From Paraconexibacter algicola (GTDB lineage: Bacteria > Actinomycetota > Thermoleophilia > Solirubrobacterales > Solirubrobacteraceae): DNA of 64,000 nt. A program made the position numbers and the translations under genes. Positions 1 through 8,664 of this stretch are shown here, one piece after another. Numbering within the stretch: the first letter of the stretch is position 1; each line of letters opens with the position of its first letter. Below the pieces are notes generated by a model that was not told the DNA's origin, made no database searches, and was given only the letters and a program-made list of their open reading frames with translations. The stretch spans positions 2,624,978 through 2,688,977 of the forward strand of contig NZ_PYYB01000001.1 of assembly GCF_003044185.1 (NCBI RefSeq), read 5' to 3'.

Positions 1-1
1 C

Positions 2-1096
2 GTCGCGGCCGTGTACGGCGGCGTCGGCATCGTCGCGCAGGCCAAGCGCGCCGCGAAGGCGCACATCATCGTCGCGACGCCGGGGCGCCTGATCGACCTG
101 CTCGACCGCGGCGACGTCGACCTGCGCCACGTCCGCATCGCGGTGCTCGACGAGGCCGACCGGATGCTCGACATGGGCTTCAAGCCCGCGGTCGACCGGA
201 TCCTGCGCGAGGTCCCGTCCGACCGCCAGATGCTGTTCTTCAGCGCGACGCTCGACGGCGCGCCGCGGGCGTTCGCCGACGCGTTCACCCGCGACGCCCG
301 CGAGCACAAGCTCGCGGCTCCCGTCTCGCAGCGCAGCAGCGAGATCGTGCACCGCTTCGTGGCGGTGCCGCACGAGGACAAGCTCGACCTCCTCGCGACC
401 CTCCTGCATCGGGAGGAGCGCGGGCTGGCCGTCGTCTTCGTGCGCACCAAGCGCGGCGCCGACCGGCTCGTCAAGCGGCTCTCCCGCAGCGGCGTCAACG
501 CGGTCGCGATGCACGGCGACAAGAGCCAGGGCCAGCGCGAGAAGGCGCTCGCCCGGTTCGAGGAGGGGACGGTCGACACGCTCGTCGCGACCGACGTCGC
601 CGCGCGCGGCCTCGACGTCCGCGACGTCACGCACGTCCTGAACTTCGACATCCCCGAGGACCGCGAGACCTACGTCCACCGCTCCGGTCGCACCGGTCGC
701 GCCGGCCGTGAGGGTACGGCGATCACGCTCGTGTCGCCCGACCAGCACAAGGACATCGTCGCGATCGCCCGCGAGCTGCAGCTCGAGGACCAGCTGCGCG
801 ACGCCGGCATCACGGCCGCCAACGGCGGCCCGCCGCGCCCGAAGCCCCAGCGCGGCCAGCGCCCGGCGGGGGCCGGCGGTGGCCAGCGGCGCGGCGGCCA
901 GGGCGGCGGCGCGCGCGGAGGCCACGGCGCGGGCTCCGCGTCGGGCGGCAACGGCGGCGGCGGGGCGAAGAAGCGCTCCGGTCGCGGCGGCTCCGGCGGC
1001 GGCTCGGGCTCGGGGTCCGGTGGCGGCTCGGGGCGCAAGACGACCTTCTCGGGCGGCACGTTCGGCGCCGCCCCGGGTGGGCGCCGCGGCCGCTAG
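2..1096 (+). CDS. DEAD-box RNA helicase, 3' part (5' truncated by window edge)
   Basis: ATP-dependent RNA helicase, probably acting in RNA folding, ribosome assembly or RNA decay. The frame is open at the window edge, so the Q motif and Walker A lie outside. Visible motifs in order are TPGR (Ib), VLDEADRMLDMGF (II), FFSATL (III), the helicase C-terminal lobe, and HRSGRTGRAGREG (VI). After the core come about 85 residues of Gly/Arg/Ser low-complexity tail, an RGG-like extension common in high-GC RhlE/DeaD-type helicases that may bind RNA. The family call is firm. The exact subfamily cannot be set without the N terminus. Confidence 0.93.
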   Translation, partial: VAAVYGGVGIVAQAKRAAKAHIIVATPGRLIDLLDRGDVDLRHVRIAVLDEADRMLDMGFKPAVDRILREVPSDRQMLFFSATLDGAPRAFADAFTRDAREHKLAAPVSQRSSEIVHRFVAVPHEDKLDLLATLLHREERGLAVVFVRTKRGADRLVKRLSRSGVNAVAMHGDKSQGQREKALARFEEGTVDTLVATDVAARGLDVRDVTHVLNFDIPEDRETYVHRSGRTGRAGREGTAITLVSPDQHKDIVAIARELQLEDQLRDAGITAANGGPPRPKPQRGQRPAGAGGGQRRGGQGGGARGGHGAGSASGGNGGGGAKKRSGRGGSGGGSGSGSGGGSGRKTTFSGGTFGAAPGGRRGR

Positions 1097-1145
1097 GCGG
1101 GCGTCGTCACCCGCCGGCGCGCGGCCCGGCCCGCCCGGGCCGCCG

Positions 1146-2180
1146 TCAGCGGTCGGCCCGCGCCCAGGCCTTGAGGTCCGGGAGCGGGTCGCGGGAGGCC
1201 CCGCCGGTGTACCAGCCCGGCGCGGTCCAGATCTCGAAGTGCAGGTGGCAGGCGGTCGCGTTGCCGGTGCGGCCGACCGCCCCGAACACCTCGCCGGTGG
1301 CGATGGTGTCGCCCTTGTCCTGGGTGACCGCGCGCTGCAGGTGCATGTACGCGTGGTCCTCGCCGCTCTCGGCCCCACGGATCACGACGTAGTTGCCGGC
1401 GCGGCCGTCGGTCGCCTTGAAGACGACCTTGCCGCCCTCGGCGGCAGCCATCGGCACGCCGCAGCTCGCGAACACGTCGACGCCCTTGTGCGCGCCGCCG
1501 CGGTCGCCGTAGAAGGTGCCCTCGTCCCCGAACTTCCAACTGCCCCGGATCGGGAACACGCGGCTGCCGGGGGCGACGGTCGCGGCGACCGGCTGCGGGT
1601 CGATCGTCGGGGTCGCGGCCCCCGTGGGGGTCGGGGCGGGCGCGAGCGTGCGGATCCGCCGGGCCTCCGAGCGCGTCACCCTGCCGTCGGCCCGGAGCTT
1701 CGCGCGGCGCTCCAGCGTCCGCACGGCCTTCACGGTCGCCGGCCCGAAGTCGCCGTCGGGCGTCACCTTCACGCCGTGGTCGATGAGGAACCGCTGCAGC
1801 CCGCGGACGTCGGTGCCGGTCAGGCCGCTGCGCAGCGTCCGCGACGCGTAGGCGACGGTCCGCACCCGCGGGCGGGCGCGGCGCCGCATCTGCCGGGCCT
1901 GCTCGCGGTCGACGACCGCGTCCTCGGGCAGGCCCTCCTCGCGCTCGTAGCGACGGACGGCGAGCTCGGTCTCGCGGCCGTAGCGGCCGTCACGGCCGAC
2001 GGGGAGACCCAGCCGCTCGAGCCAGGCCTGCAGCTGCTCGACGTCGCGGCCCTGCGCGCCGGGGGCGAGCGGGCGCTCGCCGAGGTCGGCGGCGACGGCC
2101 GCTGAGGGGGCGAGAGCGCCCGCACAGGCGGCCAGGGCGGCGGCGGGAAGGAGGGTACGAATCCGTCCGACGATGCGCAT
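1146..2180 (-). CDS. Secreted M23 metallopeptidase with two peptidoglycan-binding domains
   Basis: Predicted zinc endopeptidase that cuts peptidoglycan cross-links outside the cell (344 aa). The ATG at 2180 gives a basic n-region, an alanine-rich hydrophobic core and an Ala-Val-Ala-Ala cleavage region; an in-frame GTG at 2195 is also possible. Two PG_binding_1-type repeats follow (about residues 35-95 and 105-165), each with a DG.(Y/F)G signature, then a Pro/Thr linker and an M23 (LytM/peptidase) domain. In that domain GGAHKGVDV supplies the first His/Asp ligands and CHLHFEIW the HxH motif. The metal ligands look intact, so activity is expected. It may act in cell-wall remodelling or division. 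Confidence 0.9.
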   Translation of the reverse strand: MRIVGRIRTLLPAAALAACAGALAPSAAVAADLGERPLAPGAQGRDVEQLQAWLERLGLPVGRDGRYGRETELAVRRYEREEGLPEDAVVDREQARQMRRRARPRVRTVAYASRTLRSGLTGTDVRGLQRFLIDHGVKVTPDGDFGPATVKAVRTLERRAKLRADGRVTRSEARRIRTLAPAPTPTGAATPTIDPQPVAATVAPGSRVFPIRGSWKFGDEGTFYGDRGGAHKGVDVFASCGVPMAAAEGGKVVFKATDGRAGNYVVIRGAESGEDHAYMHLQRAVTQDKGDTIATGEVFGAVGRTGNATACHLHFEIWTAPGWYTGGASRDPLPDLKAWARADR

Positions 2181-2302
2181 TGGATATCGCAACACGGCGT
2201 CGCGTGTCGAGCTGCGGTGCCGCGCAAGATCCTCTGCGGAGGCAGGATCTCCCGCATCGTGGGCGAAAACCGTGGGTCACCGTGCAGATCGGCGTGGCGC
2301 AC

Positions 2303-2590
2303 ATGGACCATCCCGAGGTGCACGAGATCGTGCCCTCCGCGCACTGCGTGCAGCGGTTCCGCCAGCGCATGCCCGTCCGGGCGCCGGGGATCGCCGAGGT
2401 CGCGGCGGCGCTGCTCGCGGCGCTCGAGGCGTGCGACGTGTCCGGCTGGCCGCCGGGCTGGGCCGCGACCGGCGAGTCCGCGCCCCTGTGGGCGGCCGGG
2501 CACGACATCGCGTTCCCGCTGCAGCCGACCGGGACGCCCGGCCGCTGGCTGGCCGTGACCTGCCTGCGGCGCCCGGGACCCCGGCGCTGA
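2303..2590 (+). CDS. Small hypothetical protein, 95 aa
   Basis: Not recognised. The frame opens further upstream, but the residues before ATG 2303 look like translated leader, and the part beginning MDHPEVHEIVPSAH reads like a folded protein. An H-x2-QRFRQR motif near the N terminus resembles the His/Arg pattern of small RelE- or DUF4258-like proteins, but no toxin-antitoxin partner is adjacent, so this is only a resemblance. There is no signal peptide or membrane segment. It is divergent from the M23 peptidase gene, with about 120 nt between the starts. That leader contains an inverted repeat GATCCT...AGGATC at about 2229-2249. Confidence 0.5.
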   Translation: MDHPEVHEIVPSAHCVQRFRQRMPVRAPGIAEVAAALLAALEACDVSGWPPGWAATGESAPLWAAGHDIAFPLQPTGTPGRWLAVTCLRRPGPRR

Positions 2591-2598
2591 CCGGCGGG

Positions 2599-3471
2599 TC
2601 AGAGCTGCCGGACGATGCGGCCGCGGCTGTCGCCCTGGAACGTCCTGCCGTCGCGGAACGTCACGCCCCAGACGAGCCCGCCCACGAAGTCCTCGCCGTA
2701 GTAGGAGACGTAGTCGACGTCCGAGGTGGGCCGGCCCAGGCGGGTCGCCGCGGCGACCGTCAGCCGGTACGGGGCGGCGGTGTTGATCGGGGCGACCGGG
2801 ATCGTCTGCGCGCCGCCGAAGCCGGGAGGACCGAGGCTGACCTGCTCGACCCTCCCGCCGGGGAGGAACTCGACGTTGCGCAGGCGCCCGCCGCCGGTGA
2901 GGAACTGCGCGTCGATGCGGGCGGGGCGGAGGCTGAGGTTCTTCAGGCGCCCGAAGCGGCCGCTGCGCATCGTGGCCTTCGCGGCGGCGAAGCTCGAGCG
3001 CAGGAGCATCGAGCCGCGCTCGAGCCCGACGGGGGCCTGGCCGTCGGGGCCCGCGGGCGTCTGCGGCGTGGGGGGCACGGGTGCCGTGAACCGCGGGAGG
3101 GTGATGTCGGGGCCGTCGATCGCGTCGGTGATCGACCCGACCACGGCGCTCATCACGCCGCCGAGCAGGGCGAACAGGATCCCGATCGAGACCAGCGCGC
3201 GCACGAGCCGCGCGCCCGCGGACGGGCCGGCGGCGTCGGTCGTCCCGGTCTGGCGGGCGCGGCGCTCGGGGAAGGACCGGGGCGGTGGGCCGTGCGTGCC
3301 GGGGATGCCCTCGCGCTCGGTTCCCGGCTCCATGCCGGGCAGCGTCGTCGGCGAGGCGGTGACGGCCGGCACGGCCGGCTCGCGCCGCTCGCGGGCCGGC
3401 GGCGTGGCCCAGCCCATCGCTGCCAGCGGGTCCTCGTCCTGCTCGCGGCCGAAGGCGTCGCGCTCACCCAT
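2599..3471 (-). CDS. Hypothetical single-pass membrane protein
   Basis: A 290-aa protein of unknown function. The first 90 residues are hydrophilic and rich in Pro, Glu and Arg. One hydrophobic segment follows (about residues 90-115, ALVSIGILFALLGGV), then a roughly 170-residue region predicted to lie outside the membrane. The C-terminal part has alternating hydrophobic and polar residues that suggest beta-structure, including DYVSYYGEDFVGGLVWGVTF. It is 51 nt downstream of the SNF2 helicase gene on the same strand and may be co-transcribed. No catalytic motif is visible. The long open frame and the M start favour a real gene. Confidence 0.65.
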   Translation of the reverse strand: MGERDAFGREQDEDPLAAMGWATPPARERREPAVPAVTASPTTLPGMEPGTEREGIPGTHGPPPRSFPERRARQTGTTDAAGPSAGARLVRALVSIGILFALLGGVMSAVVGSITDAIDGPDITLPRFTAPVPPTPQTPAGPDGQAPVGLERGSMLLRSSFAAAKATMRSGRFGRLKNLSLRPARIDAQFLTGGGRLRNVEFLPGGRVEQVSLGPPGFGGAQTIPVAPINTAAPYRLTVAAATRLGRPTSDVDYVSYYGEDFVGGLVWGVTFRDGRTFQGDSRGRIVRQL

Positions 3472-3522
3472 GCGCCGAGTCCACCACGTCCCGCGGCGGA
3501 ACGCCAGCGCCCGAGACCGGGT

Positions 3523-5682
3523 TCAGACCGCGCGCAGACGGCTGAAGGCGGGCCGCTCGCGCAGCGCGCGCACGACCGCGTCGACGGTCGCCTCGCTGTC
3601 GTCCTCGAGCCCGTCGGTGACCGCGCCGACGAGGCCGCGCTTGCGCTCGAGCACCTGCGAGAGGTCCTCGTCGACGGTGTGCGCGGCCAGCAGGTACCAG
3701 GCGGTCACGGCGTCGTGCTGGCCGATGCGGTGCACGCGATCCTCGGCCTGGTCCATCAGCGCCGGGGTCCACTCGAGCTCCAGGAACGCGACGTTCGACG
3801 CGCGCGTGAGCGTGATGCCCTGCGCCGCGACCCCGGTCGAGGCGATCAGCAGCCCGGGGCCGTCGGGGTCCTGAAAGGCGTCGACCGCCGCCTGACGGGC
3901 GCGGGTCGAGTCGCGGCCGAGCAGGTGCAGCGCGTCGGGGTTGCGGGCGACGAGGGTCTCGAGGACGTCGACGTGGTGGGCGAACACGACCAGCGCCTCG
4001 CCGGACTGCCGGAAGTCGTGGATCCACGAGATCGCGGCGGCGAGCTTGCCGTGGGCGGCGAGCATCCGCAGCGTCCCGAGCTGCGCCAGGCGCTCGGCGC
4101 GCAGCGTCGCGGCGATCTTCGCCTCCAGCTCGCGCAGGTCCAGCGGCTGCTGGCGCAGCCACGCGATCACGTCCTCCTCCGCGGTCCGGTACTCGGTGCG
4201 GTTGCTCAGCTCGATCGGCACGACGACGCGCGCCTTCTGCGGCAGCTGCGGGAGCACGTCCTGCTTGAGCCGCCGCACGAAGCAGCGCCGCCGCAGGTGC
4301 CAGTGCAGCCGCGCCTCGCGTTCGCTGCCCTCGAACAGGCGGTGGAAGCGCGCGCCGCTGCCGAAGTCGCCCAGCCGCCCGAGCACCCGCAGCTGGCTGA
4401 TGAGCTCGTCGGGGTGGTTGAGGACCGGGGTGCCGGAGAGCGCGAGCCGCAGCCCGGTCCGCGGCAGCGCGTCGGCCAGGCGCCGCACCGCCTTGGTGCG
4501 CTTGGCGCGCGGGTTCTTGACGTAGTGGCTCTCGTCGAGCACGAGGGCGCGCGGGCCGAGCCGCCCGAGCGACTGGGCGTGGGCCTCGACGATGTCGTAG
4601 TTGACGATCGTGATGTCGGCGGGCCGGATCGCGCCCGAGCGGCCCTCGAGGACCTGCAGCGAGCGGTGGCCGACCCAGATGCCCGCCTCGCGCTCCCAGA
4701 CGAGCTTCAGGCTCGCCGGGCAGACCACGACGGCGGGGTACGCGCCGTCGGCCTCGAGCGTGGCGAGCGCCTGCACGGTCTTGCCGAGGCCCTGCTCGTC
4801 GGCGAGGAACGCCTGGCGCTGGGCCAGCAGGTAGCGCACGCCCGCGACCTGGAACGGGCGCAGCGTGCCGCCGAGGCGCACGTCGTCCCCCAGCGGCTCG
4901 GCGTCCTGCGCGCGGGACCGCTCGATCGCGTCGACCGCCGCGGCGTGCTCGGCCCGCATCTCCTCGAGCACCGGGATCGCGGCCGCACCCGGGGTCACGC
5001 CGTGCGCGGCGCAGAAGGCGTCGAGGTCGGCGGCGACGTACGGGTCGGCCGGCAGCGTGCCGGTGGCGACGTCGGCGCCGGGGAGGGCGAGGAACAGCGC
5101 GGCGAGGTCGGGCCGCCAGAGCACGTCGAGCCGCAGCTTCGGGCCGTCGACGCTGGGGACGAGCGTCAGCTGCGCCGGCGGCGGGTCGAGATCGACGCGC
5201 GCGTAGGTCGCGCAGCGCGTCGCCCGGCCGTCCAGGCGCGCGCCGCGTTCCTCCATCAGCGCATCGGCGACCGCCGCGGTCACCGGTGCGAGGTGGACGT
5301 CGCGGCGCAGCTCGCGGGCCAGCGCGGCGATCGCGCCGGGCAGCGTGCCGAGCCGGGTGGTGAGCTCGAACGCGGGGCCGCCCTCGTGCTCGACCGCGGT
5401 GACGGTGCCGGTCCAGCGGCTGCTGACGCCACGCAGCCACTCGGTGACGTCGCCGCTGGGGAGCAGCTCGGGGAACCGCGCGATGAGGTCGGCGACGTAG
5501 GCGCCCGCCCAGTCCCCGGCGGGGGCCGACCACTCCTTCGTGTCCCAGTCGAAGCGGCGGTCGGGGATGCGCCGGACGGCGTCGACGATCTCGGGCCGGT
5601 AGGGGAAGGCGAGCACGACCTCGAGGTCCCCGGACGGGGTCGGCCGCAGCTCGATGTTCGGGCGGCCGGGGACGAGATCCAC
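3523..5682 (-). CDS. SNF2-family helicase with an N-terminal HARP-like domain
   Basis: Predicted ATP-dependent DNA translocase or annealing helicase (719 aa). The GTG at 5682 is preferred because codons upstream of it look non-coding and the frame otherwise opens at a TTG. Residues about 10-75 contain an [13 protein letters not shown] segment resembling the HARP domain of SMARCAL1-type annealing helicases. The SNF2 core then shows [14 protein letters not shown] (Walker A), [11 protein letters not shown] (DExH) and ALSGTP (III), followed by the C-terminal lobe with a RVHRIGQHD motif VI. Family role: repair or restart of stalled forks by reannealing DNA. No restriction or defence genes flank it, so housekeeping repair is likelier than phage defence. 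Confidence 0.88.
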   Translation of the reverse strand: MDLVPGRPNIELRPTPSGDLEVVLAFPYRPEIVDAVRRIPDRRFDWDTKEWSAPAGDWAGAYVADLIARFPELLPSGDVTEWLRGVSSRWTGTVTAVEHEGGPAFELTTRLGTLPGAIAALARELRRDVHLAPVTAAVADALMEERGARLDGRATRCATYARVDLDPPPAQLTLVPSVDGPKLRLDVLWRPDLAALFLALPGADVATGTLPADPYVAADLDAFCAAHGVTPGAAAIPVLEEMRAEHAAAVDAIERSRAQDAEPLGDDVRLGGTLRPFQVAGVRYLLAQRQAFLADEQGLGKTVQALATLEADGAYPAVVVCPASLKLVWEREAGIWVGHRSLQVLEGRSGAIRPADITIVNYDIVEAHAQSLGRLGPRALVLDESHYVKNPRAKRTKAVRRLADALPRTGLRLALSGTPVLNHPDELISQLRVLGRLGDFGSGARFHRLFEGSEREARLHWHLRRRCFVRRLKQDVLPQLPQKARVVVPIELSNRTEYRTAEEDVIAWLRQQPLDLRELEAKIAATLRAERLAQLGTLRMLAAHGKLAAAISWIHDFRQSGEALVVFAHHVDVLETLVARNPDALHLLGRDSTRARQAAVDAFQDPDGPGLLIASTGVAAQGITLTRASNVAFLELEWTPALMDQAEDRVHRIGQHDAVTAWYLLAAHTVDEDLSQVLERKRGLVGAVTDGLEDDSEATVDAVVRALRERPAFSRLRAV

Positions 5683-5745
5683 GCCCCGCACCGTACGACA
5701 CCCGGCGGCGCGGTCCGGCGTGCCGTGACGAGTTCGTGAAGTTCC

Positions 5746-5776
5746 TTGCAATCAGGGTGCTGAGTGCTGCTAGCGT
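5746..5776 (+). promoter_or_regulatory. Candidate promoter of the cold-shock gene
   Basis: TTGCAA (5746-5751) and TAGCGT (5771-5776) are separated by 19 nt and leave a leader of about 85 nt before the ATG. A cold-shock gene with a leader of this length is a common arrangement. The hexamers are visible; promoter use is inferred. Confidence 0.4.
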
Positions 5777-5864
5777 TCGCGCCGTAACCCAAGCAGTGCC
5801 GGGCCGTCGTTGCTTCATTTGCACCTTCGCGCGCAGCACACAACATCCCGTGGAGGAACACCAA

Positions 5865-6068
5865 ATGGCCACCGGAACCGTGAAGTGGTTCAGTGACGAC
5901 AAGGGCTTCGGCTTCATCACGCCGGACGACCCGGGCAAGGATCTGTTCGTGCATCACAGCGCGATCCAGGCCGACGGCTTCCGCACCCTCGCCGAGGGCG
6001 CGAAGGTCGAGTTCGACGCCGAGCCGGGCGAGAAGGGCCCCAAGGCCGTCAACGTCCGCACCGTCTAG
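5865..6068 (+). CDS. Cold-shock protein (CspA family)
   Basis: A 67-aa single-domain nucleic-acid chaperone that melts RNA secondary structure. Both RNA-binding motifs are intact: RNP1 as KGFGFITP and RNP2 as DLFVHHSAI, and the N terminus has the family GTVKWF. The ATG is preceded by a clear ribosome-binding site (GGAGGA, 5853-5858). The frame opens further upstream, but those codons are leader. Length equals the family norm. The gene stands alone between the SNF2 gene (divergent) and a strong hairpin terminator. Confidence 0.97.
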   Translation: MATGTVKWFSDDKGFGFITPDDPGKDLFVHHSAIQADGFRTLAEGAKVEFDAEPGEKGPKAVNVRTV

Positions 6069-6094
6069 CGACGGAGCCGCTTCAGCACTGCGTG

Positions 6095-6114
6095 GGGCCC
6101 GGGAGACCGGGCCC
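6095..6114. terminator. Hairpin terminator between the csp and tetR genes
   Basis: Perfect 8-bp stem GGGCCCGG / CCGGGCCC with a GAGA tetraloop, 26 nt after the csp stop and 23 nt after the end of the convergent TetR gene. It probably serves both genes. Confidence 0.8.
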
Positions 6115-6137
6115 TTCGTCGTTCTCGGCCCCGACGC

Positions 6138-6812
6138 TCAGGGCCGCGGTCGGTCCACGTCGGCGAAGGCGCGCGCGGCCCGGCCGAACGTCTCGTCCAT
6201 GACGGCGTGGACCTGGCGGCGGACGGTGCGCGGCGCGCGGCCCGCCAGCACCGCCTGGCCGAGCGTCCGCTCGCGTGCGTCGAGCGCGGCGCCGAGCGTG
6301 GCGGCGAGGCCGACCGCCCGGGGGTCGTCGGGGCGCAGCCCGAGGTCGCGCGCGATCGTCTCCTGCAGCGCGGCGGTCCAGTCCTCGGCGATCACGAGCC
6401 GGCGCGCGCGCAGCGCGGGCGAGCCGGCGAGCGTACGCCGGAACGCGACGAAGCGCCGCGACATCTCCGGGTCCTCGAGCGCCGCCCAGGTGAACCCGGG
6501 GACGGGGGCGACGGTCGGGCGCAGCAGCGCGTCGACGGCGCCGAGGATCGTCTGGCCGCAGGGGCGCTCCTCGATCGTCGTGCGCAGGCGGTCGAGCAGC
6601 TCGTCCGCGCGGTCGAAGAAGAGGTCCTCCTTCGCCGGGAAGTAGTTGAAGACCGTGCCGACCGAGACCTCGGCCGCCGCGGCGATCTCGGCGACGGTGA
6701 CGGCCTCGAACCCGCGCCGGGCGAACAGCTCGGTGGCGATGTCGGAGATCGCCTGACGGGTGCGGAGCTTCTTGCGCTCGCGCAGGCCGGGTGCGGGCTG
6801 GTCCTCGTCCAC
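6138..6812 (-). CDS. TetR-family transcriptional regulator
   Basis: A 224-aa one-component repressor. The HTH lies at about residues 15-60, with TRQAISDIATELFARRGF, VAEIAAAAEVSVGTVFNYF and the usual F-KEDL continuation; the remainder is an alpha-helical ligand domain. GTG 6812 is preferred because a TAGGGT -10 hexamer (minus strand, 6826-6821) sits 8 nt ahead of it, and 14 nt earlier frame codons would lie inside the promoter. It is divergent from the ABC exporter genes with a shared AT-rich control region, so it most likely represses that exporter and itself. The inducing ligand is unknown. Confidence 0.92.
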   Translation of the reverse strand: MDEDQPAPGLRERKKLRTRQAISDIATELFARRGFEAVTVAEIAAAAEVSVGTVFNYFPAKEDLFFDRADELLDRLRTTIEERPCGQTILGAVDALLRPTVAPVPGFTWAALEDPEMSRRFVAFRRTLAGSPALRARRLVIAEDWTAALQETIARDLGLRPDDPRAVGLAATLGAALDARERTLGQAVLAGRAPRTVRRQVHAVMDETFGRAARAFADVDRPRP

Positions 6813-6820
6813 GGATCCGA

Positions 6821-6890
6821 ACCCTAGCCGAACGTGAACCTGTAACAAAATTGTAGTCGTTGCAAAAATACCGCGGATGTGATCCTCTAT
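6821..6890. promoter_or_regulatory. Divergent promoter/operator between tetR and the ABC exporter
   Basis: An AT-rich island in a GC-rich genome. On the minus strand TTGTTA and TAGGGT, 16 nt apart, form a good promoter for tetR. On the plus strand TTGCAA (6860-6865) and TCTATG (6886-6891) precede the exporter. A near-palindrome, TGTAAC (6841-6846) with GTTGCA (6859-6864), one mismatch, overlaps both and is the likely TetR operator. Confidence 0.5.
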
Positions 6891-6895
6891 GCGCC

Positions 6896-7867
6896 ATGAC
6901 CGCCACCGCCATCCACGCCCGCGGGCTCGTGAAGCGCTACGGCACCACCACCGCCCTGAAGGGCGTCGACCTCGACGTGCCGCAGGGCTCCGTGTGCGGT
7001 GTGCTCGGCCCGAACGGCGCCGGCAAGACGACGGCGGTGCGCATCCTCACCACCCTGACCGCCGCGACCGAGGGCACCGCCACGGTCGCCGGGTTCGACG
7101 TCGCCACCCAGGCCGACGACGTGCGCCGGCGCATCGGGCTGGCCGCGCAGGACGCCACCGTCGATCCGCTGCTCACCGGCCGGGAGAACCTCGTCATGAT
7201 CGGCGAGCTGCACAAGCTCGGCCGGGCCGCCGCCCACGCGCGCGCCGACGAGCTGCTCGAGCAGTTCACCCTCACCGACGCCGGTGGCCGCCTCGCCAAG
7301 GAGTACTCCGGCGGCATGCGCCGTCGCCTCGACCTCGCCGCCACGCTCGTCGCGCGGCCCGACGTGCTGTTCCTCGACGAGCCCACCACGGGACTCGACC
7401 CGCGTGCCCGCAACGACCTCTGGGACGTCCTGGACCAGCTGGTCGGCGGCGGTGCGACGATCCTGCTGACGACCCAGTACCTCGAGGAGGCCGACCGGCT
7501 CGCCGACGAGATCGTCGTCATCGACCACGGCACCGCGATCGCCCGCGGCGACGCGCGCTCGCTGAAGCGGCAGATCGGCGGCGAGCAGCTCGAGGTCGTG
7601 CCGCTCGACGCCGCCCACCTGCCCGCGGTCGCCGCGCTGCTCGAGCGCATCGGCGGCAGCCCCGCCACCGTCGACGCCGGGACGCGCCGCGTCACCGCCC
7701 GCAGCAGCACCGGGGTCGCGGCGGTCGCCGAGGTCGCGGCGGCGCTGCGCGCCGAGGGCATCGCCGTCGAGGACCTCGGTCTGCACCAGCCGTCGCTGGA
7801 CGACGTCTTCCTGACGCTCACGGGCCAGCCGGCCGAACCCACCCCCGACGAGGAGGCCGTCGCATGA
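6896..7867 (+). CDS. ABC transporter ATP-binding protein (DrrA type)
   Basis: ATPase subunit (323 aa) of a two-component exporter of the daunorubicin-resistance (DrrA) family, which expels drugs or lipids. It contains GPNGAGKTTAVRIL (Walker A), YSGGMRRRLDLA (signature), VLFLDEPTTGLD (Walker B) and the DrrA C-terminal extension. The ATG at 6896 is only a few bases after the predicted -10, so the transcript may be leaderless. Its stop overlaps the permease start (ATGA at 7864-7867), indicating translational coupling. Likely repressed by the divergent TetR protein. Confidence 0.95.
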   Translation: MTATAIHARGLVKRYGTTTALKGVDLDVPQGSVCGVLGPNGAGKTTAVRILTTLTAATEGTATVAGFDVATQADDVRRRIGLAAQDATVDPLLTGRENLVMIGELHKLGRAAAHARADELLEQFTLTDAGGRLAKEYSGGMRRRLDLAATLVARPDVLFLDEPTTGLDPRARNDLWDVLDQLVGGGATILLTTQYLEEADRLADEIVVIDHGTAIARGDARSLKRQIGGEQLEVVPLDAAHLPAVAALLERIGGSPATVDAGTRRVTARSSTGVAAVAEVAAALRAEGIAVEDLGLHQPSLDDVFLTLTGQPAEPTPDEEAVA

Positions 7868-8664
7868 GCTCCCCCCTGCTGTCCGACGTCTGGGTCATCG
7901 CCCGGCGTGGCCTGCTGCACATGCGCCGCCAGCCCGAGGTGCTCGCGGACGCCACCTTCCAGCCGATCATGTTCGTCCTGCTGTTCGCCTACGTCTTCGG
8001 CGGGGCGATCGCGGTGCCCGGCGGCGGCGACTACAAGGAGTTCCTGATGGGCGGCATCTTCGCCCAGACGCTCGTGTTCAGCTGCTTCGGCGTCGCCATG
8101 GGGCTCGCCGCCGACCGCGGCAACGGCGCGGTCGACCGCTTCCGCTCGCTGCCGATCAGCCGCGGTGCGGTGCTCGGCGGGCACGCGCTGGCGAACATGA
8201 TCAAGACCGTCCTGCCGATCACGCTGATGGCGATCTGCGGCCTGATCGTCGGCTGGACGCCCAACGGGCCGCTGCTCGACACCGTCGCCGGCTTCGGCCT
8301 CATGTTCCTGTTCTCGTTCGCGATGATCTGGGTGGGGGTGCTGCTCGGCAGCACGCTCGCGACGCCCGAGGCGGTGCAGGGCGTGACGTTCACGGTCCTG
8401 TTCCCGCTGACCTTCATCGCCAGCACGTTCGTGCCGACCGACACGCTGCCGGGGGTCCTGCGGACGATCGCCGAGTGGAACCCGACGACGACGCTCGCGG
8501 ACGCGCTGCGCCGGCTGTTCGACAACCCGGGCGCGGTCGCCCCCGCGGACGTGCCGTGGTCGCTGGCGCACCCGATCGCCTACACGCTCATCTGGATCGC
8601 CGCCATCGTCGCGATCTGCGCCCCGCTGGCGGTGAGCCGCTACCAGCGGTCGATCACCGACTGA
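7864..8664 (+). CDS. ABC-2 type permease (DrrB type)
   Basis: Membrane partner (266 aa) of the preceding ATPase. Six hydrophobic segments are visible, beginning near residue 30 (PIMFVLLFAYVFGGAI) and ending near 250. The ABC-2 layout is kept, including a cytoplasmic N terminus with the RQPEVLADA coupling segment and the FDNPGA loop before the last segment. The start overlaps the ATPase stop by 4 nt. The 3' end overlaps the convergent acyltransferase gene by 11 nt, so no separate terminator fits between them. Confidence 0.94.
   Translation: MSSPLLSDVWVIARRGLLHMRRQPEVLADATFQPIMFVLLFAYVFGGAIAVPGGGDYKEFLMGGIFAQTLVFSCFGVAMGLAADRGNGAVDRFRSLPISRGAVLGGHALANMIKTVLPITLMAICGLIVGWTPNGPLLDTVAGFGLMFLFSFAMIWVGVLLGSTLATPEAVQGVTFTVLFPLTFIASTFVPTDTLPGVLRTIAEWNPTTTLADALRRLFDNPGAVAPADVPWSLAHPIAYTLIWIAAIVAICAPLAVSRYQRSITD

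Noticed and set aside
2181-2302. Second c-di-AMP riboswitch upstream of the M23 peptidase
   Set aside because: The conserved blocks (GACAGCTAACC, GGGGCGAATCC) are missing; only a short inverted repeat is seen.
2173-5739. 1188-aa plus-strand frame
   Set aside because: Antisense to the membrane-protein and SNF2 genes, with Arg/Gly/Asp-rich composition and no domain; a GC-bias shadow.
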